This document shows positions 1 to 8,747 of a DNA stretch of 64,000 bases, piece after piece. The position numbers and the translations under genes are program-made. The first letter of the stretch is position 1; each line of letters begins with the position of its first letter. The stretch is from JAFGNB01 sp050304135 (GTDB lineage Bacteria; Fibrobacterota; Chitinivibrionia; Chitinivibrionales; Chitinispirillaceae), in the NCBI GenBank assembly GCA_050304135.1, contig JBNLDC010000079.1, forward strand, positions 11,471-75,470, in the 5' to 3' direction. The notes beneath the pieces are model-generated. The model was not told the origin of the DNA and made no database searches. It saw only the letters and a program-made list of their open reading frames with translations.

Positions 1-1
1 G

Positions 2-106
2 TACGGGAAATTCGGCGTATTCTATCTGAGTATCGAGGATCTCTTTAAGCAGGTAGTGGATGAAACGCCGTTTGATGGTATGAAAGACGCGAGTGACTTC
101 AGGTGA
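2..106 (+). CDS. C-terminal end of an unidentified protein (truncated by window edge)
   Basis: An open frame enters from the left edge and stops at a TGA at 104-106, giving 34 residues that begin YGKFGVFYLS and end MKDASDFR. The amino-acid composition is normal for a soluble protein and the downstream DNA is repeat-rich non-coding sequence, so this is probably the real 3' end of a gene. The fragment is too short to recognise a family. No function is proposed. Confidence 0.5.
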   Translation, partial: YGKFGVFYLSIEDLFKQVVDETPFDGMKDASDFR

Positions 107-140
107 GACCGGGGGGAAACAAATGGAAACAGGATTTTCG

Positions 141-395
141 TGTTAAACTGTAAGGACGTTCAATTGAACGTCCCTACACCCGATACGGACACTGCATATT
201 TCTATTATCTACATTATACCAGGGACCTGCGGTTTCAAATCATGAATTTAAATTGCAACGACATTCAGTTCACCGGTCATGAATTTAAATTGCAGCGACG
301 TTCAATTCACCAGTCACGAATCCAAATTGTAAGGACGTTCAATTCACCAGTCATTAATCTAAACTGTAAGGACGTTCAATTGAACGTCCATACAT
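141..395. repeat. REP-like palindromes and 37-bp tandem repeats upstream of the RAYT gene
   Basis: Two perfect copies of the 20-bp palindrome ggacgttcaattgaacgtcc lie at 154-173 and 370-389. Between them, four near-identical units of 37 bp start at 241, 278, 315 and 352; each carries the sequence catgaat..aaattg..acgttcaatt, that is, a half palindrome, and only the last unit completes the full palindrome. The palindrome is flanked by GTA-A on the left and C-TAC on the right. The same composite (palindrome followed by an approximately 70-bp tail beginning ccctacac) recurs after the neighbouring transposase gene at 1106 and 1310. The stretch 107-431 holds no credible gene; the open frame across it is just translated repeat. 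Confidence 0.9.
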
Positions 396-431
396 AGAAA
401 CAAATTACACATTGTACAGTCACGATAAAGG

Positions 432-1055
432 ATGTACGAATTAACAGTGTCCAATTTCAATACAGATATCCACCACCGAAGAACCATCCGACTGAAGGGG
501 TATGATTATTCTAATCCGGGCTGGTATTTTATTACTGTCAACCTTGACAATATCCGCTGCATGCTTGCCTGCTGGGATGCGGGAACTCTGAGGTTACTGC
601 CGGCAGGTGAAGCAGTTCAAACATATTGGTTGGCAATACCACTACATTACCTGAACGTTATACTGGATGAGTATGTGATTATGCCCGATCATCTCCACGG
701 AATAATCAGGATAACTGAAAAATACAGGCCATGTAAGGACCTTTCGTGTAAGGATGTTCAATTGAACGTCCCTGCACCACTGCAATCGTCAAATAGTCCA
801 CCCAACCCGTATTTTGCTCAACTCTCTCCGTCGGGTTGTTCGATATCGGTAATCATAAGAAATTTCAAGGCAACCGTAAAACGCTGGTGTAATCAAAATG
901 GTTTTCCACAATTCAAATGGCAGAGTCGTTTTTACGATCACATTATCCGGAATGAGGAGGAGTTGACTCGGATCCGGTGGTATATTCGCAGGAACCCTGC
1001 TGCAAAAACCGAAAAATATCCAGGATTAGAAGGACGTTCAATTCACCTGTCATGA
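432..1055 (+). CDS. REP-associated tyrosine transposase (RAYT, Y1_Tnp / IS200-like)
   Basis: A 207-residue single-strand-DNA transposase of the REP-associated tyrosine transposase type, which nick and join palindromic REP sequences. The HUH motif is visible as PDHLHG (His87 and His89) and the catalytic tyrosine is most likely Tyr168 in QSRFYDHIIRN, followed by the usual YIRRNP segment. The N-terminal RLKGYDYSNPGWYFIT is typical of the family. Two oddities are seen directly: residues about 102-115 (SCKDVQLNVPAP) are encoded by a near-perfect copy of the flanking palindrome, and the last residues (GRSIHLS) plus the stop codon are also repeat sequence. The protein may therefore have been invaded by its own element. 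Whether it is still active cannot be told; the catalytic residues are intact. The ATG at 432 is the only good start and has AAAGG immediately upstream. Confidence 0.9.
   Translation: MYELTVSNFNTDIHHRRTIRLKGYDYSNPGWYFITVNLDNIRCMLACWDAGTLRLLPAGEAVQTYWLAIPLHYLNVILDEYVIMPDHLHGIIRITEKYRPCKDLSCKDVQLNVPAPLQSSNSPPNPYFAQLSPSGCSISVIIRNFKATVKRWCNQNGFPQFKWQSRFYDHIIRNEEELTRIRWYIRRNPAAKTEKYPGLEGRSIHLS
752..771. repeat. Copy of the 20-bp palindrome inside the RAYT coding sequence
   Basis: The bases ggatgttcaattgaacgtcc differ at one position from the perfect palindrome found outside the gene. They lie in frame within the transposase gene, in the loop region between the HUH motif and the catalytic tyrosine, and carry the same flanks (GTAA before, CCTGCAC after). 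Confidence 0.9.
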
Positions 1056-1480
1056 ATCAAAATTGCAACGACGATCAATTCAACTGTCATGAATCCAAAC
1101 TGTAAGGACGTTCAATTGAACGTCCCTACACACGATACGGACACTGCATATTTCTATTATTTACATTATACCAGGGACCTGCGAATTACAAAATACCAGG
1201 GACCTGCGATTTCAAATCCTGAATCCAAAATGCAACGACATTCAATTCACCGGTCATGAATCCAAATTGTAAGGACATTCAATTCTCATGTCATGAATCA
1301 AAACTGTAAGGACGTTCAATTGAACGTCCCTACACACGACACGGACACTGCATAATTATAGTATCTACATCATACCAGAAACCTGCGAATTACAAATCAT
1401 GAATCAAAATTGCAACGACGTTCAATTCTCATGTCATGAATCCAAACTGTAAGGACGTTCAATTGAACGTCCCTACAGCA
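1030..1480. repeat. REP-like palindrome array downstream of the RAYT gene
   Basis: Perfect 20-bp palindromes lie at 1106-1125, 1310-1329 and 1453-1472. Half-palindrome units of the catgaatc..aattg..acgttcaatt type lie between them, and the two complete composite units at 1106 and 1310 share a tail (cacg..acggacactgcat.. and ataccag..acctgcgaatt). From 1481 to 1649 no gene or clear regulatory site is seen; this must contain the start signals for the ABC export operon. Confidence 0.9.
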
Positions 1481-1649
1481 TTCCGACGTCCAATCTCCAA
1501 TCTCCATGAGGCCTGACCTCCCCCTTTGCCCGAAAAATCCAGCCTCGGTCCCATGAACAGAGCTATATTTTCATGAGATACCAACAATCGCCACAAAACC
1601 GTATACGGTAGTGCGAAACGATACCTGTTCTTTCCGGTGAGAATTACCT

Positions 1650-2852
1650 ATGATAAAAATTCAGCCCCGTACAGTCGTCCTTCCCGCCGTTATCATCCTG
1701 ATAGTGCTGGTGGCCGGATTCATGCTCTTCCGCAAAAAAACAGTCACCGTTGAGTGGCAGGCCATCGCGCCACAGGAGGCCCTTGAAACGGTCCTGGCAA
1801 ACGGACGGGTAGCCGGCAGTAAAATCACCCCCCTTGCACTGCTCTCCAGCGGAATTGTGAGTACGATTCCCGTGGCGGAAGGGGCGGCGGTTTCCCGGGG
1901 TGATACACTGCTGCTTCTTGATAACCGGGAGGAGCGCAACCGGGTTGAACAACGGGCCACGGAGCTGTCCATCGCACGGATCAATCTGAAGAAAATCGAA
2001 GGGACCGATCTGCGGGAGGCGCAGGAGCAGGTTCGTCAGGCGCAGATACAGGAGGCGGCGGAGGTTCGGCTGCACGGTAGAAGTGATACGCTTTTCAGGC
2101 AGGGATCAATCACCCGCGAGGCATTTGAAGCTATCACCAAATCGATGGCAATTAAAACGTCGCAACGGATTATCGCCGAGGAACGGTTGAGTGCGCTGAA
2201 AAATGTTGAGCGGGCGTTGCGTGCATCAGAACGTGAAAAAGCACGACTGCAGCTTGATGAGGCTGAAATCGCTCTGTCGCGCATGGTACTCCGTGCTCCT
2301 GCCGACGGGAAGGTTATCGAGATAGACGTTGAACCCGGTGCGTTTGCTGCTGCCGGGTCCCGACTGATGCTTTTTCTGCCGGTGGATTCACTGGTGGTGA
2401 TCGAGGCGCAGGTGGACGAACAGGATGCCGGAAGGATACGTGCGGGGCAGCGGGCTCTGGTGGGGACCTATGGCGATAATTCCGTACAGTACGAAGCGGT
2501 GGTCAGCGGGGTGACGGGGCGTATCGATACCGACCGGGGGACCGCTACGGTCAGAATCGGTATCGCATCGGGGGATGCCGCGCTTATTGCCGATCAGACC
2601 GTGTCGGTACAGATTATAACCGGCAGACAATCCGCCGCGCGGGTGATTGATCAACGATTCCGTTTCACCTCAAACGAGGCAACCGGCGTTTTTCTGAAAC
2701 AAGGCGGACGCGCCATCCGGAAAACGGTGGTGTGTACCGATATCGGTAACGGGCGCAGTATAATCGGGAGCGGCGTGGCTGATGGCGATACCGTGTTGTT
2801 CGCACCGGGACTCGCCGATAACGATCCGGTCACCCTGCAGCGGAAAAAGTAA
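1650..2852 (+). CDS. HlyD/MacA-type periplasmic adaptor of an ABC export system
   Basis: A 400-residue membrane-fusion (adaptor) protein. An N-terminal membrane anchor (about residues 8-26, VVLPAVIILIVLVAG) is followed by a beta-barrel/lipoyl half (SSGIVSTIPVAEGAAVSRGD), a long coiled coil (about 80-200, rich in E, Q, R, A) and the returning lipoyl half (RAPADGKVIEIDVEPGAF). This is the standard order for RND/MacA-type adaptors that link an inner-membrane transporter to an outer-membrane channel. It precedes an FtsX-like permease by 14 bp and an ATPase, so the three form one operon. The substrate cannot be told. No TolC homologue lies next to it. Confidence 0.88.
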   Translation: MIKIQPRTVVLPAVIILIVLVAGFMLFRKKTVTVEWQAIAPQEALETVLANGRVAGSKITPLALLSSGIVSTIPVAEGAAVSRGDTLLLLDNREERNRVEQRATELSIARINLKKIEGTDLREAQEQVRQAQIQEAAEVRLHGRSDTLFRQGSITREAFEAITKSMAIKTSQRIIAEERLSALKNVERALRASEREKARLQLDEAEIALSRMVLRAPADGKVIEIDVEPGAFAAAGSRLMLFLPVDSLVVIEAQVDEQDAGRIRAGQRALVGTYGDNSVQYEAVVSGVTGRIDTDRGTATVRIGIASGDAALIADQTVSVQIITGRQSAARVIDQRFRFTSNEATGVFLKQGGRAIRKTVVCTDIGNGRSIIGSGVADGDTVLFAPGLADNDPVTLQRKK

Positions 2853-2866
2853 GGAACGCTCCCCTC

Positions 2867-4084
2867 ATGTTCGAAGCAGGTGTCGCCATCCGTTTTCTGA
2901 CCGAAGGGAAAGTACAGACCGCACTGATCCTTGTGGGTATCAGTGTGGGGGTGGCGGTACAGATATTTCTCAGTGCACTTATCGGCGGGTTGCAGAAGGA
3001 TCTGATTGACAAAACGGTCGGGACCTCTCCGCATATCTCGGCGCGACCGGCCGACCCTGAAATACCCGAACTCATCGCGGATTCGCTTCCGGCTCTTGTA
3101 AGGAAAACCGGTGGTGGCAATCGGGCGCGGCGACCGCTGCGGCAGTGGGAACCGGTGGTCCGGCAGTTGCGGGAGATGCGGGCATTGACGGTGGTGTCAC
3201 CGGTTGCCGAGGGCGGCGGGTTCGCCTTCCGTGGCGACCGTTCCCGGCCGGTGCTGCTTCGCGGGGTTGATCTTGCCTCTGCGGACCGGCTGTACCGGTT
3301 CGGGGTACGGATGGTTGCCGGCAAGGCTGCAGTGGGATCGAACAGTATTCTGATCGGCACCGGGCTTGCCGCTGATCTGCAGCTGGAGGTGGGGGGAACG
3401 CTCCGGTTGTCAACCTCCGGCGGGAGTGCGGATGTATTTACCGTGAGTGGTATTTTCGACCTGGAAGCAAAACCGCTCAACGACGGGTGGGTAATACTGC
3501 CGTTCTCCCGGGCGCAGGCGCTACTGGGGTTCGACGGCGGGATCAGCGCGATAGAGATGCAGGTAACCAGGCTCTTTAGAGCAAATGCAATAGCCGCACG
3601 GTTGCAGGAGAGTTTTCCGGAAATTGAATGGGTGAGCTGGCAGGAGAGTAATGCTTCGCTGCTTGCCGGGCTTCGTTCACAAAGCGGCTCCTCGAACATG
3701 ATTCAGGTGCTGGTGCTCCTCGCGGTTACTCTCGGTATTTCAAGTGTTCTCGCGGTTTCGGCCATACAGAAAGCCCGGCAGATCGGTATCCTCAAGGCGA
3801 TCGGGGCGACCCGGGCAATGATCAGCAGGATCTTCCTCATTATGGGTGCGTTCCTTGGTTTCACCGGGGCGGTTCTCGGCAGTTTTCTGGGGTACGGACT
3901 TATCGTCGGTTTTCTGGTGGGAACGGCCGGAGCTGACGGCAAACCGCTCTTTCCGCTCTCGATCAGTCCGTCGCTCTACGTAATATCCATTACTATTGCA
4001 ACGCTGGCAGGAACATTTGCCGCCTCCATTCCCGCACGCCGCAGTGCACGGCTCAATCCGGTGGAGGTGATCCGCAATGGCTGA
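2867..4084 (+). CDS. ABC transporter permease, MacB/LolC-FtsX family
   Basis: A 405-residue inner-membrane permease. One N-terminal transmembrane helix (about 15-37, VQTALILVGISVGVAVQIFLSALIGG) is followed by a large periplasmic MacB-PCD-type domain (about 40-265) and three C-terminal helices (about 275-390) with the FtsX hallmark KARQIGILKAIGATRAMI and the ending ARRSARLNPVEVIRNG. This architecture is that of LolC/E and MacB-type permeases, which drive periplasmic substrates mechanically instead of transporting them through the membrane. The stop overlaps the start of the ATPase gene by 8 bp. It may export a lipophilic compound or move lipoproteins; the adaptor upstream favours MacAB-like efflux. 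Confidence 0.88.
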   Translation: MFEAGVAIRFLTEGKVQTALILVGISVGVAVQIFLSALIGGLQKDLIDKTVGTSPHISARPADPEIPELIADSLPALVRKTGGGNRARRPLRQWEPVVRQLREMRALTVVSPVAEGGGFAFRGDRSRPVLLRGVDLASADRLYRFGVRMVAGKAAVGSNSILIGTGLAADLQLEVGGTLRLSTSGGSADVFTVSGIFDLEAKPLNDGWVILPFSRAQALLGFDGGISAIEMQVTRLFRANAIAARLQESFPEIEWVSWQESNASLLAGLRSQSGSSNMIQVLVLLAVTLGISSVLAVSAIQKARQIGILKAIGATRAMISRIFLIMGAFLGFTGAVLGSFLGYGLIVGFLVGTAGADGKPLFPLSISPSLYVISITIATLAGTFAASIPARRSARLNPVEVIRNG

Positions 4085-4832
4085 ACAGCTTGTTCTTACC
4101 GGTGTGGAAAAATCGTATGGAACAACCATCCGCACGCAGGTACTCAAGGGAATAAACCTGCAATTTTCCCGTGGCGAGTTTGCGGCGATTATCGGCCAGT
4201 CGGGTTCGGGAAAGTCAACGCTGCTCAATGTGATCGGCCTGCTCGATCGAGCCGATGGTGGTGTGATCCGGCTTGACGGCACCAGCGTTTCCACCTGGGA
4301 CGACGACACCTGCGCCCGTTTCCGCAACCGGACCTTCGGTTTTGTCTTCCAGTTTCACCACCTGCTCCCAGAGTTCACGGCACTCGAAAATGTGCTTTTT
4401 CCGTTTCGTATCGCCCAGGGAACAGTAACCCCCGAAGCACGCGACCGTGCCCGGGCGCTGTTGGATCGTGTTGGTCTTTCCGACCGGATGAACAATCGTT
4501 CCCGCAATCTCTCCGGCGGACAGCAGCAGCGGGTGGCGATCGCCCGTGCACTGATGAACAAGCCTGCGGTGCTCCTTGCCGATGAACCGACCGGTAACCT
4601 TGACAGCGATGCGAGCAGTGACATACTGGAGCTGCTTCGGGAGATTAATCGTGAACTTTCGACTACGTTTATAATCGTTACCCACGATCACCAGATCGCC
4701 GCAGCCTGCGACCGTGTTATCACCATCGCCGACGGGATAATCAAAGAAGATCTTCAGATCGAGGCTGATGTCGGGCAGGATTGGAATGCATCATCACCCT
4801 GCTACTGCAGAATGCGCAATTCCGGGAAATGA
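4077..4832 (+). CDS. ABC transporter ATP-binding protein, LolD/MacB type
   Basis: A 251-residue cytoplasmic ATPase that powers the preceding permease. Walker A is GQSGSGKST (Lys46), the signature is LSGGQQQRVAIARAL, and Walker B is VLLADEPTGNLDSD, followed by the His switch in VTHDH. The sequence FGFVFQFHHLLPEFTALENV is characteristic of the LolD/MacB/FtsE group. The last about 25 residues are not part of the fold and may be poorly conserved. The start overlaps the permease gene, so translational coupling is likely. Confidence 0.92.
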   Translation: MAEQLVLTGVEKSYGTTIRTQVLKGINLQFSRGEFAAIIGQSGSGKSTLLNVIGLLDRADGGVIRLDGTSVSTWDDDTCARFRNRTFGFVFQFHHLLPEFTALENVLFPFRIAQGTVTPEARDRARALLDRVGLSDRMNNRSRNLSGGQQQRVAIARALMNKPAVLLADEPTGNLDSDASSDILELLREINRELSTTFIIVTHDHQIAAACDRVITIADGIIKEDLQIEADVGQDWNASSPCYCRMRNSGK

Positions 4833-4851
4833 TCCGGATACCCGTGAGTGC

Positions 4852-4872
4852 GGGCGGGTTTCAAACCCGCCC
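4852..4872. repeat. Dispersed palindrome with arms gggcgggttt/aaacccgccc
   Basis: A perfect inverted repeat with 10-bp arms around a single C, just after the ABC operon. An identical core occurs at 47715-47735. It ends in CCTAC like the palindromes around the RAYT gene. It could act as a transcription terminator for the export operon. Confidence 0.85.
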
Positions 4873-4991
4873 CTACACATCCACGCCCGAATCATTTGAT
4901 CCGATCCATGATGCCTCCAATATGTATATTTAGCACTTATACAATTTTCAATGACCGAAAAAACACAGTAACATTTTAGAGAGGGTTTTTC

Positions 4992-5399
4992 ATGAACCGG
5001 ATAACAGCACAAATTTCATTATGGATTGCCGGACTGGCATCGGCAGGTATGGTGTTCGCACAGGAAACACAAAAAGCGGCTCCTGGTGGTGGCGCCGGTA
5101 TCGGAAGTATGCTTCCGATGATGCTTATCATGTTTGCGGTGGTCTATTTCCTCATGATCAGACCTGAACAGAAAAAGCAGAAAGCCCGTCAGGCGATGCT
5201 TTCGACAATGAAAAAAGGTGATCGGGTCATTACTTCGTCCGGGATTCTCGGTACGGTGGGTAATGTCAAGGAATCGACCATCATGGTTAAAATCGCCGAG
5301 AACACCGTTGTTGAATTCACCAAGAGTGCCGTCACGCAGATCGTCAACAAGGATGGAACCGACAAACCGGCGGAAGCGGCGGTTGAGGAAAAGAAATAA
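4992..5399 (+). CDS. yajC: Sec translocon accessory subunit YajC
   Basis: A 135-residue single-span inner-membrane protein that associates with SecDF. The N-terminus is extended (MNRITAQISLWIAGLASAGMVFAQ looks like a signal sequence), followed by GGGAGIGSMLPMMLIMFAVVYFLMIRP, the classical YajC helix ending in MIRPEQKKQKA, then the KKGDRVITSSGILGTV beta domain. The start has GAGAGGG upstream. It begins a run yajC-def-SpoIID-EndoQ with very short gaps. Confidence 0.95.
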   Translation: MNRITAQISLWIAGLASAGMVFAQETQKAAPGGGAGIGSMLPMMLIMFAVVYFLMIRPEQKKQKARQAMLSTMKKGDRVITSSGILGTVGNVKESTIMVKIAENTVVEFTKSAVTQIVNKDGTDKPAEAAVEEKK

Positions 5400-5401
5400 A
5401 A

Positions 5402-5914
5402 ATGATGCCGATCAGGGTATATGGTGATCCGGTGTTGCGGAAGACGGCTGCGAAGGTTGAGGTGTTCGACGAGAAACTCACTGCATTCGTCGAAGAGATG
5501 ACGGAAACCATGCTCGAAGCTGACGGAGTCGGTCTGGCGGCAAATCAGGTTGGCGACCTCCGGCAGGTGGTCGTGATTGATACCACCGGAGGAGAACAAG
5601 CGCCTCTTGTTCTGATCAATCCGGTCATTACCGAATCTTCCGAAGAACTTGAAGAGTGCGACGAGGGGTGTCTGAGTCTTCCCGGGATTACGCTTTCCGT
5701 ACGGCGTCCGGCACAGGTATCGGCTACGGCTGTTGATCTTTCCGGCAACCCCTTCAGCATCAGGGATGCTTCCGGACTGCTCGCCCGGGCACTTCAGCAC
5801 GAGATCGATCATCTCAACGGCATACTCTTCATCGACCATGTTTCAGCACTGCAACGGACGATGGTCAGTGGAAAACTTAAAAAACTGGCGAAAACGGGAA
5901 GTGTCGAGGGGTAA
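5402..5914 (+). CDS. def: Peptide deformylase
   Basis: A 170-residue metalloenzyme that removes the formyl group from the initiator methionine of new proteins. All three family motifs are present: GVGLAANQVG, EGCLSLPG (metal ligand Cys90) and QHEIDHLNG (ligands His133 and His137, catalytic Glu134). The gene starts 2 bp after yajC and its 3' end overlaps the next gene. Confidence 0.97.
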   Translation: MMPIRVYGDPVLRKTAAKVEVFDEKLTAFVEEMTETMLEADGVGLAANQVGDLRQVVVIDTTGGEQAPLVLINPVITESSEELEECDEGCLSLPGITLSVRRPAQVSATAVDLSGNPFSIRDASGLLARALQHEIDHLNGILFIDHVSALQRTMVSGKLKKLAKTGSVEG

Positions 5915-7349
5915 CACCTGTTACTCCGTTCTTACGGCACTGCTCTGTATCCCGCTCTATTTTTCCTGTACGAACAAGTGGATTCAGGCTAATCCGCCCT
6001 CATTACACACTTCCGCAGCAGGCAACGTCACCGATACGGTAACGGCTGCGGAGGATACTGCCGAAGAAGTTGATTTCGCCGATGCGTTTGATCCCTCCAT
6101 ACCGCTTCCCGGCGAAAAAAATCCCGAAAATGCATACGCTGGTACACCTTCTTCCGACACATCCCCATCCTCTTCCGCAACGACATTCACCGTTCCTGCC
6201 AACCGGGTGCGAATTGCCCTGGTCCGTAATACCAGGCGAATGATTGTTTATTCCGTCGGGAATGTCCGGTTGCACAGTGCACGGCAACCGGTTTCCGATC
6301 AATGTCGCGGGCGGCTTGTTTTCGAGGCGCGAAGCGGGGGCCGGGTCCGGATGACCTTTGGAAGGCGTGTGGCGGAGGCATCGCTTCCCTGCACCCTGCT
6401 CTCTGAACAGGCCTATAATTTTCTTGAAATCGGTGATGCGACCTATCGTGGAGCACTGATTCTTGCTGCCGGAAACAAAGGGACAATAACCGCCGTCAAT
6501 TTCCTCGAAGTGGAGGAGTATCTGCGCGGCGTTGTACCGCTGGAGCTGGGAAAGCGGTCGGAAGAGGAGATCGAGGCACTCAAGGCGCAGGCGGTGGCAG
6601 CCCGGACCTACACCTACCGGCGGATTCTGGAGCGCACCGGTCAACCGTACGATATGGTGGCCACCGTTGCCGATCAGGTATACGGCGGGGTATCGGCGGA
6701 ATACCGTGAGGCTGACCGGGCGATCAAAGCAACTGCAGGGCTTATTCTGACCTATGGCGACAGTATCATCCTCGCGTATTACCATTCCACCTGCGGAGGT
6801 ACCACCGCCAATGTGGAAGAGGTGTGGGACAAGGCGGCCAGGCCGTACCTACGTTCGGTAAGCGATCTTGACGGATCGGGCAGGGCATGGTGCCGTTCAT
6901 CGGCGTATTTTACGTGGGAGGAATCATGGCCGTGGAAGCAGTTCTCGGGGATCGTGATCTCTTTTCTGCGGAAAGTTTTCCCGCAGCGGACGTTCCGTGG
7001 TGTGGTGAACAGTGTGAACGTCAACAAACGATATTCCTGCGGACGTATTGCTGCGCTGACGATTACGGGAAGCGGCTGGGCGCAGGAATGCGGCGGCGAC
7101 CAGGTTCGGTTTATTCTACGTCGGGGCAGTTCGGGAAATCCCATTCTGCGCAGTGCGAATTTTAAGGTATTACCCTCTCAACGTGCGACCATTAAGCTCC
7201 GGGGAAAAGGATACGGACACGGGGTCGGGATGTGTCAGATGGGGGCGATAGGCAGGTCGCAGGCCGGAGAGAATTTTCGCGCGATTCTGCAGGCATATTA
7301 TACCGGAGTCTCGGTAAGCCGTGTGACGACGGGACCGGTCGGACGATAA
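5901..7349 (+). CDS. SpoIID/LytB domain protein
   Basis: About 480 residues with a SpoIID-type domain. The conserved core is VEEYLRGVVPLELG followed by ALKAQAVAARTYTY, and the closing motif GYGHGVGMCQMGA plus YYTGVSV. In SpoIID this domain is a lytic transglycosylase acting on denuded peptidoglycan; LytB-type relatives modify amidase activity. The chosen GTG at 5901 overlaps def by 14 bp and gives an N-terminus with a hydrophobic segment ending LYFSC (a possible lipoprotein or signal peptide), followed by a low-complexity Thr/Ser/Asp linker. The frame stays open further upstream, but that would overlap def deeply and is unlikely. The start is the weak point; the domain call is firm. Confidence 0.82.
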   Translation: MSRGNTCYSVLTALLCIPLYFSCTNKWIQANPPSLHTSAAGNVTDTVTAAEDTAEEVDFADAFDPSIPLPGEKNPENAYAGTPSSDTSPSSSATTFTVPANRVRIALVRNTRRMIVYSVGNVRLHSARQPVSDQCRGRLVFEARSGGRVRMTFGRRVAEASLPCTLLSEQAYNFLEIGDATYRGALILAAGNKGTITAVNFLEVEEYLRGVVPLELGKRSEEEIEALKAQAVAARTYTYRRILERTGQPYDMVATVADQVYGGVSAEYREADRAIKATAGLILTYGDSIILAYYHSTCGGTTANVEEVWDKAARPYLRSVSDLDGSGRAWCRSSAYFTWEESWPWKQFSGIVISFLRKVFPQRTFRGVVNSVNVNKRYSCGRIAALTITGSGWAQECGGDQVRFILRRGSSGNPILRSANFKVLPSQRATIKLRGKGYGHGVGMCQMGAIGRSQAGENFRAILQAYYTGVSVSRVTTGPVGR

Positions 7350-7425
7350 TCCGGCGGGTGCGCCTTTGGCGCATATAGAAGAGTTTTTGTTTATCCATTG
7401 CAGCCACGATTCGAAAGGCAGAATA

Positions 7426-8652
7426 ATGACGTTTATCGCCGATTTGCATATTCACTCGCATTTTTCCCTTGCGACAAGTAAACAGCTGACTATCCCGCAT
7501 CTTGACCTGTGGGGGAGAAAAAAGGGAATTCAGGTGGTGGGAACCGGTGATGCGGCGCATCCCGGCTGGCTTGCCGAGATCAGGTCGCAGGTGCGCTCGG
7601 GTGGTAACGGGCTCTTCAGAGCGAAAAAGAGCGTGGTACTACCCGAAGCCGGGGCGTTTACGCCGGAGCCGGTTTCTTTTTTACTCACTGCGGAAATCAG
7701 TTGCATCTACCGGTACGGCGGCAAAGTGAGGAAGGTGCATAATATCGTCATGGCGCCGTCGTTCGAAGCGTTTGAGCGGCTGCAGAAAAAACTTGCCGCA
7801 ATCGGGAATATTAACTCCGACGGCCGGCCGATACTCGGTCTTGATTCCAGAGACCTTTTCGAAATGGTGCTTGATGCCGATCCGGCGGCGTGCCTGATCC
7901 CCGCACATATCTGGACGCCGTGGTTTTCGGTGCTCGGTTCAAAGTCTGGATTCGATACCATCGAAGAGTGTTACCGTGATCTTGCTTCGCATATTTTCGC
8001 CCTCGAAACCGGGCTCTCCTCCGATCCTCCCATGAACCGCCGCTGTTCCTTTCTTGACCGGTACACCCTCGTCTCCAATTCCGATGCGCATTCTCCGGAA
8101 AAACTCGGGCGGGAGGCCAACCTCTTTGCAACGGAATGCTCCTACGACGGGATCATCGCCGCGCTCAAAAAACCGTCGAAAGGGTTTAAAGGAACCATTG
8201 AATACTTTCCTGAGGAGGGAAAGTATCACCTTGACGGCCACCGGGCCTGCGGCATTTGCTGGGAGCCAACCGAAACCAACCGGCACAAAAAGCTCTGCAC
8301 CGTCTGTGGAAAACCGGTAACCGTCGGTGTTCTCAACCGGGTAGATGAACTCGCCGACCGGGCATTCCCCCCTAAAACTCCTGCACAGGTGCCCTTTACC
8401 TCACTAACCGGATTGAAAAGCGTTATCGCCGGGCGGTTGGGGGTACGCGAGCAGAGTAAAAAGGTCGCTCTGCAGTATGAAACCCTCCTGAAAAAGTTCG
8501 GTGCGGAGTTTACGATCCTGATGGATACCCCTCTCGAAGAACTTCGTCGGTTTGATGAACTGCTCTCCGAGGGTATCGGACGTCTCCGAAGGGGCACGGT
8601 AAAGCTTGAAGGCGGGTATGACGGGGTGTTCGGGAAGGTGAAGGTGTTTTGA
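7426..8652 (+). CDS. Endonuclease Q-like PHP-domain protein
   Basis: A 408-residue protein with an N-terminal PHP phosphoesterase motif (ADLHIHSHFS, metal-binding His8/His10/His12), further metal ligands in GTGDAAHPGW and SNSDAHSPEKLGREA, a four-cysteine zinc site (Cys275, Cys278, Cys291, Cys294) and a helical C-terminus with a helix-hairpin-helix look (GIGRLRRGTVKLEGGYDGVFG). This order matches EndoQ, which nicks DNA 5' of deaminated bases such as hypoxanthine and uracil in archaea and some bacteria; older annotations call it TIGR00375. The ATG at 7426 was chosen over the in-frame ATG at 7366 because AAAGGCAG stands just upstream and the PHP motif then sits at the usual distance. Confidence 0.85.
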   Translation: MTFIADLHIHSHFSLATSKQLTIPHLDLWGRKKGIQVVGTGDAAHPGWLAEIRSQVRSGGNGLFRAKKSVVLPEAGAFTPEPVSFLLTAEISCIYRYGGKVRKVHNIVMAPSFEAFERLQKKLAAIGNINSDGRPILGLDSRDLFEMVLDADPAACLIPAHIWTPWFSVLGSKSGFDTIEECYRDLASHIFALETGLSSDPPMNRRCSFLDRYTLVSNSDAHSPEKLGREANLFATECSYDGIIAALKKPSKGFKGTIEYFPEEGKYHLDGHRACGICWEPTETNRHKKLCTVCGKPVTVGVLNRVDELADRAFPPKTPAQVPFTSLTGLKSVIAGRLGVREQSKKVALQYETLLKKFGAEFTILMDTPLEELRRFDELLSEGIGRLRRGTVKLEGGYDGVFGKVKVF

Positions 8653-8747
8653 GTTTGTTGTAGATAGCTGTTGGAAACGGCTGGGGTGCGGCGAACGGGA
8701 GAAAAAAACAGTAGATAGCTATTGTAACGAAGCAGAAATAGAGTTTC

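Noticed and set aside
241..389. Possible CRISPR array
   Set aside because: The 37-bp units are contiguous with no unique spacers, and each is part of the RAYT palindrome family; no cas genes are near.
140..397. 85-codon open frame reading CKDVQLNV repeats
   Set aside because: It is translated REP-like repeat, with no ribosome binding site and no non-repeat content.
2830..3699. 289-codon minus-strand frame over the ABC permease
   Set aside because: Antisense shadow; Ser/Arg/Pro-rich composition typical of reversed GC-rich coding sequence.
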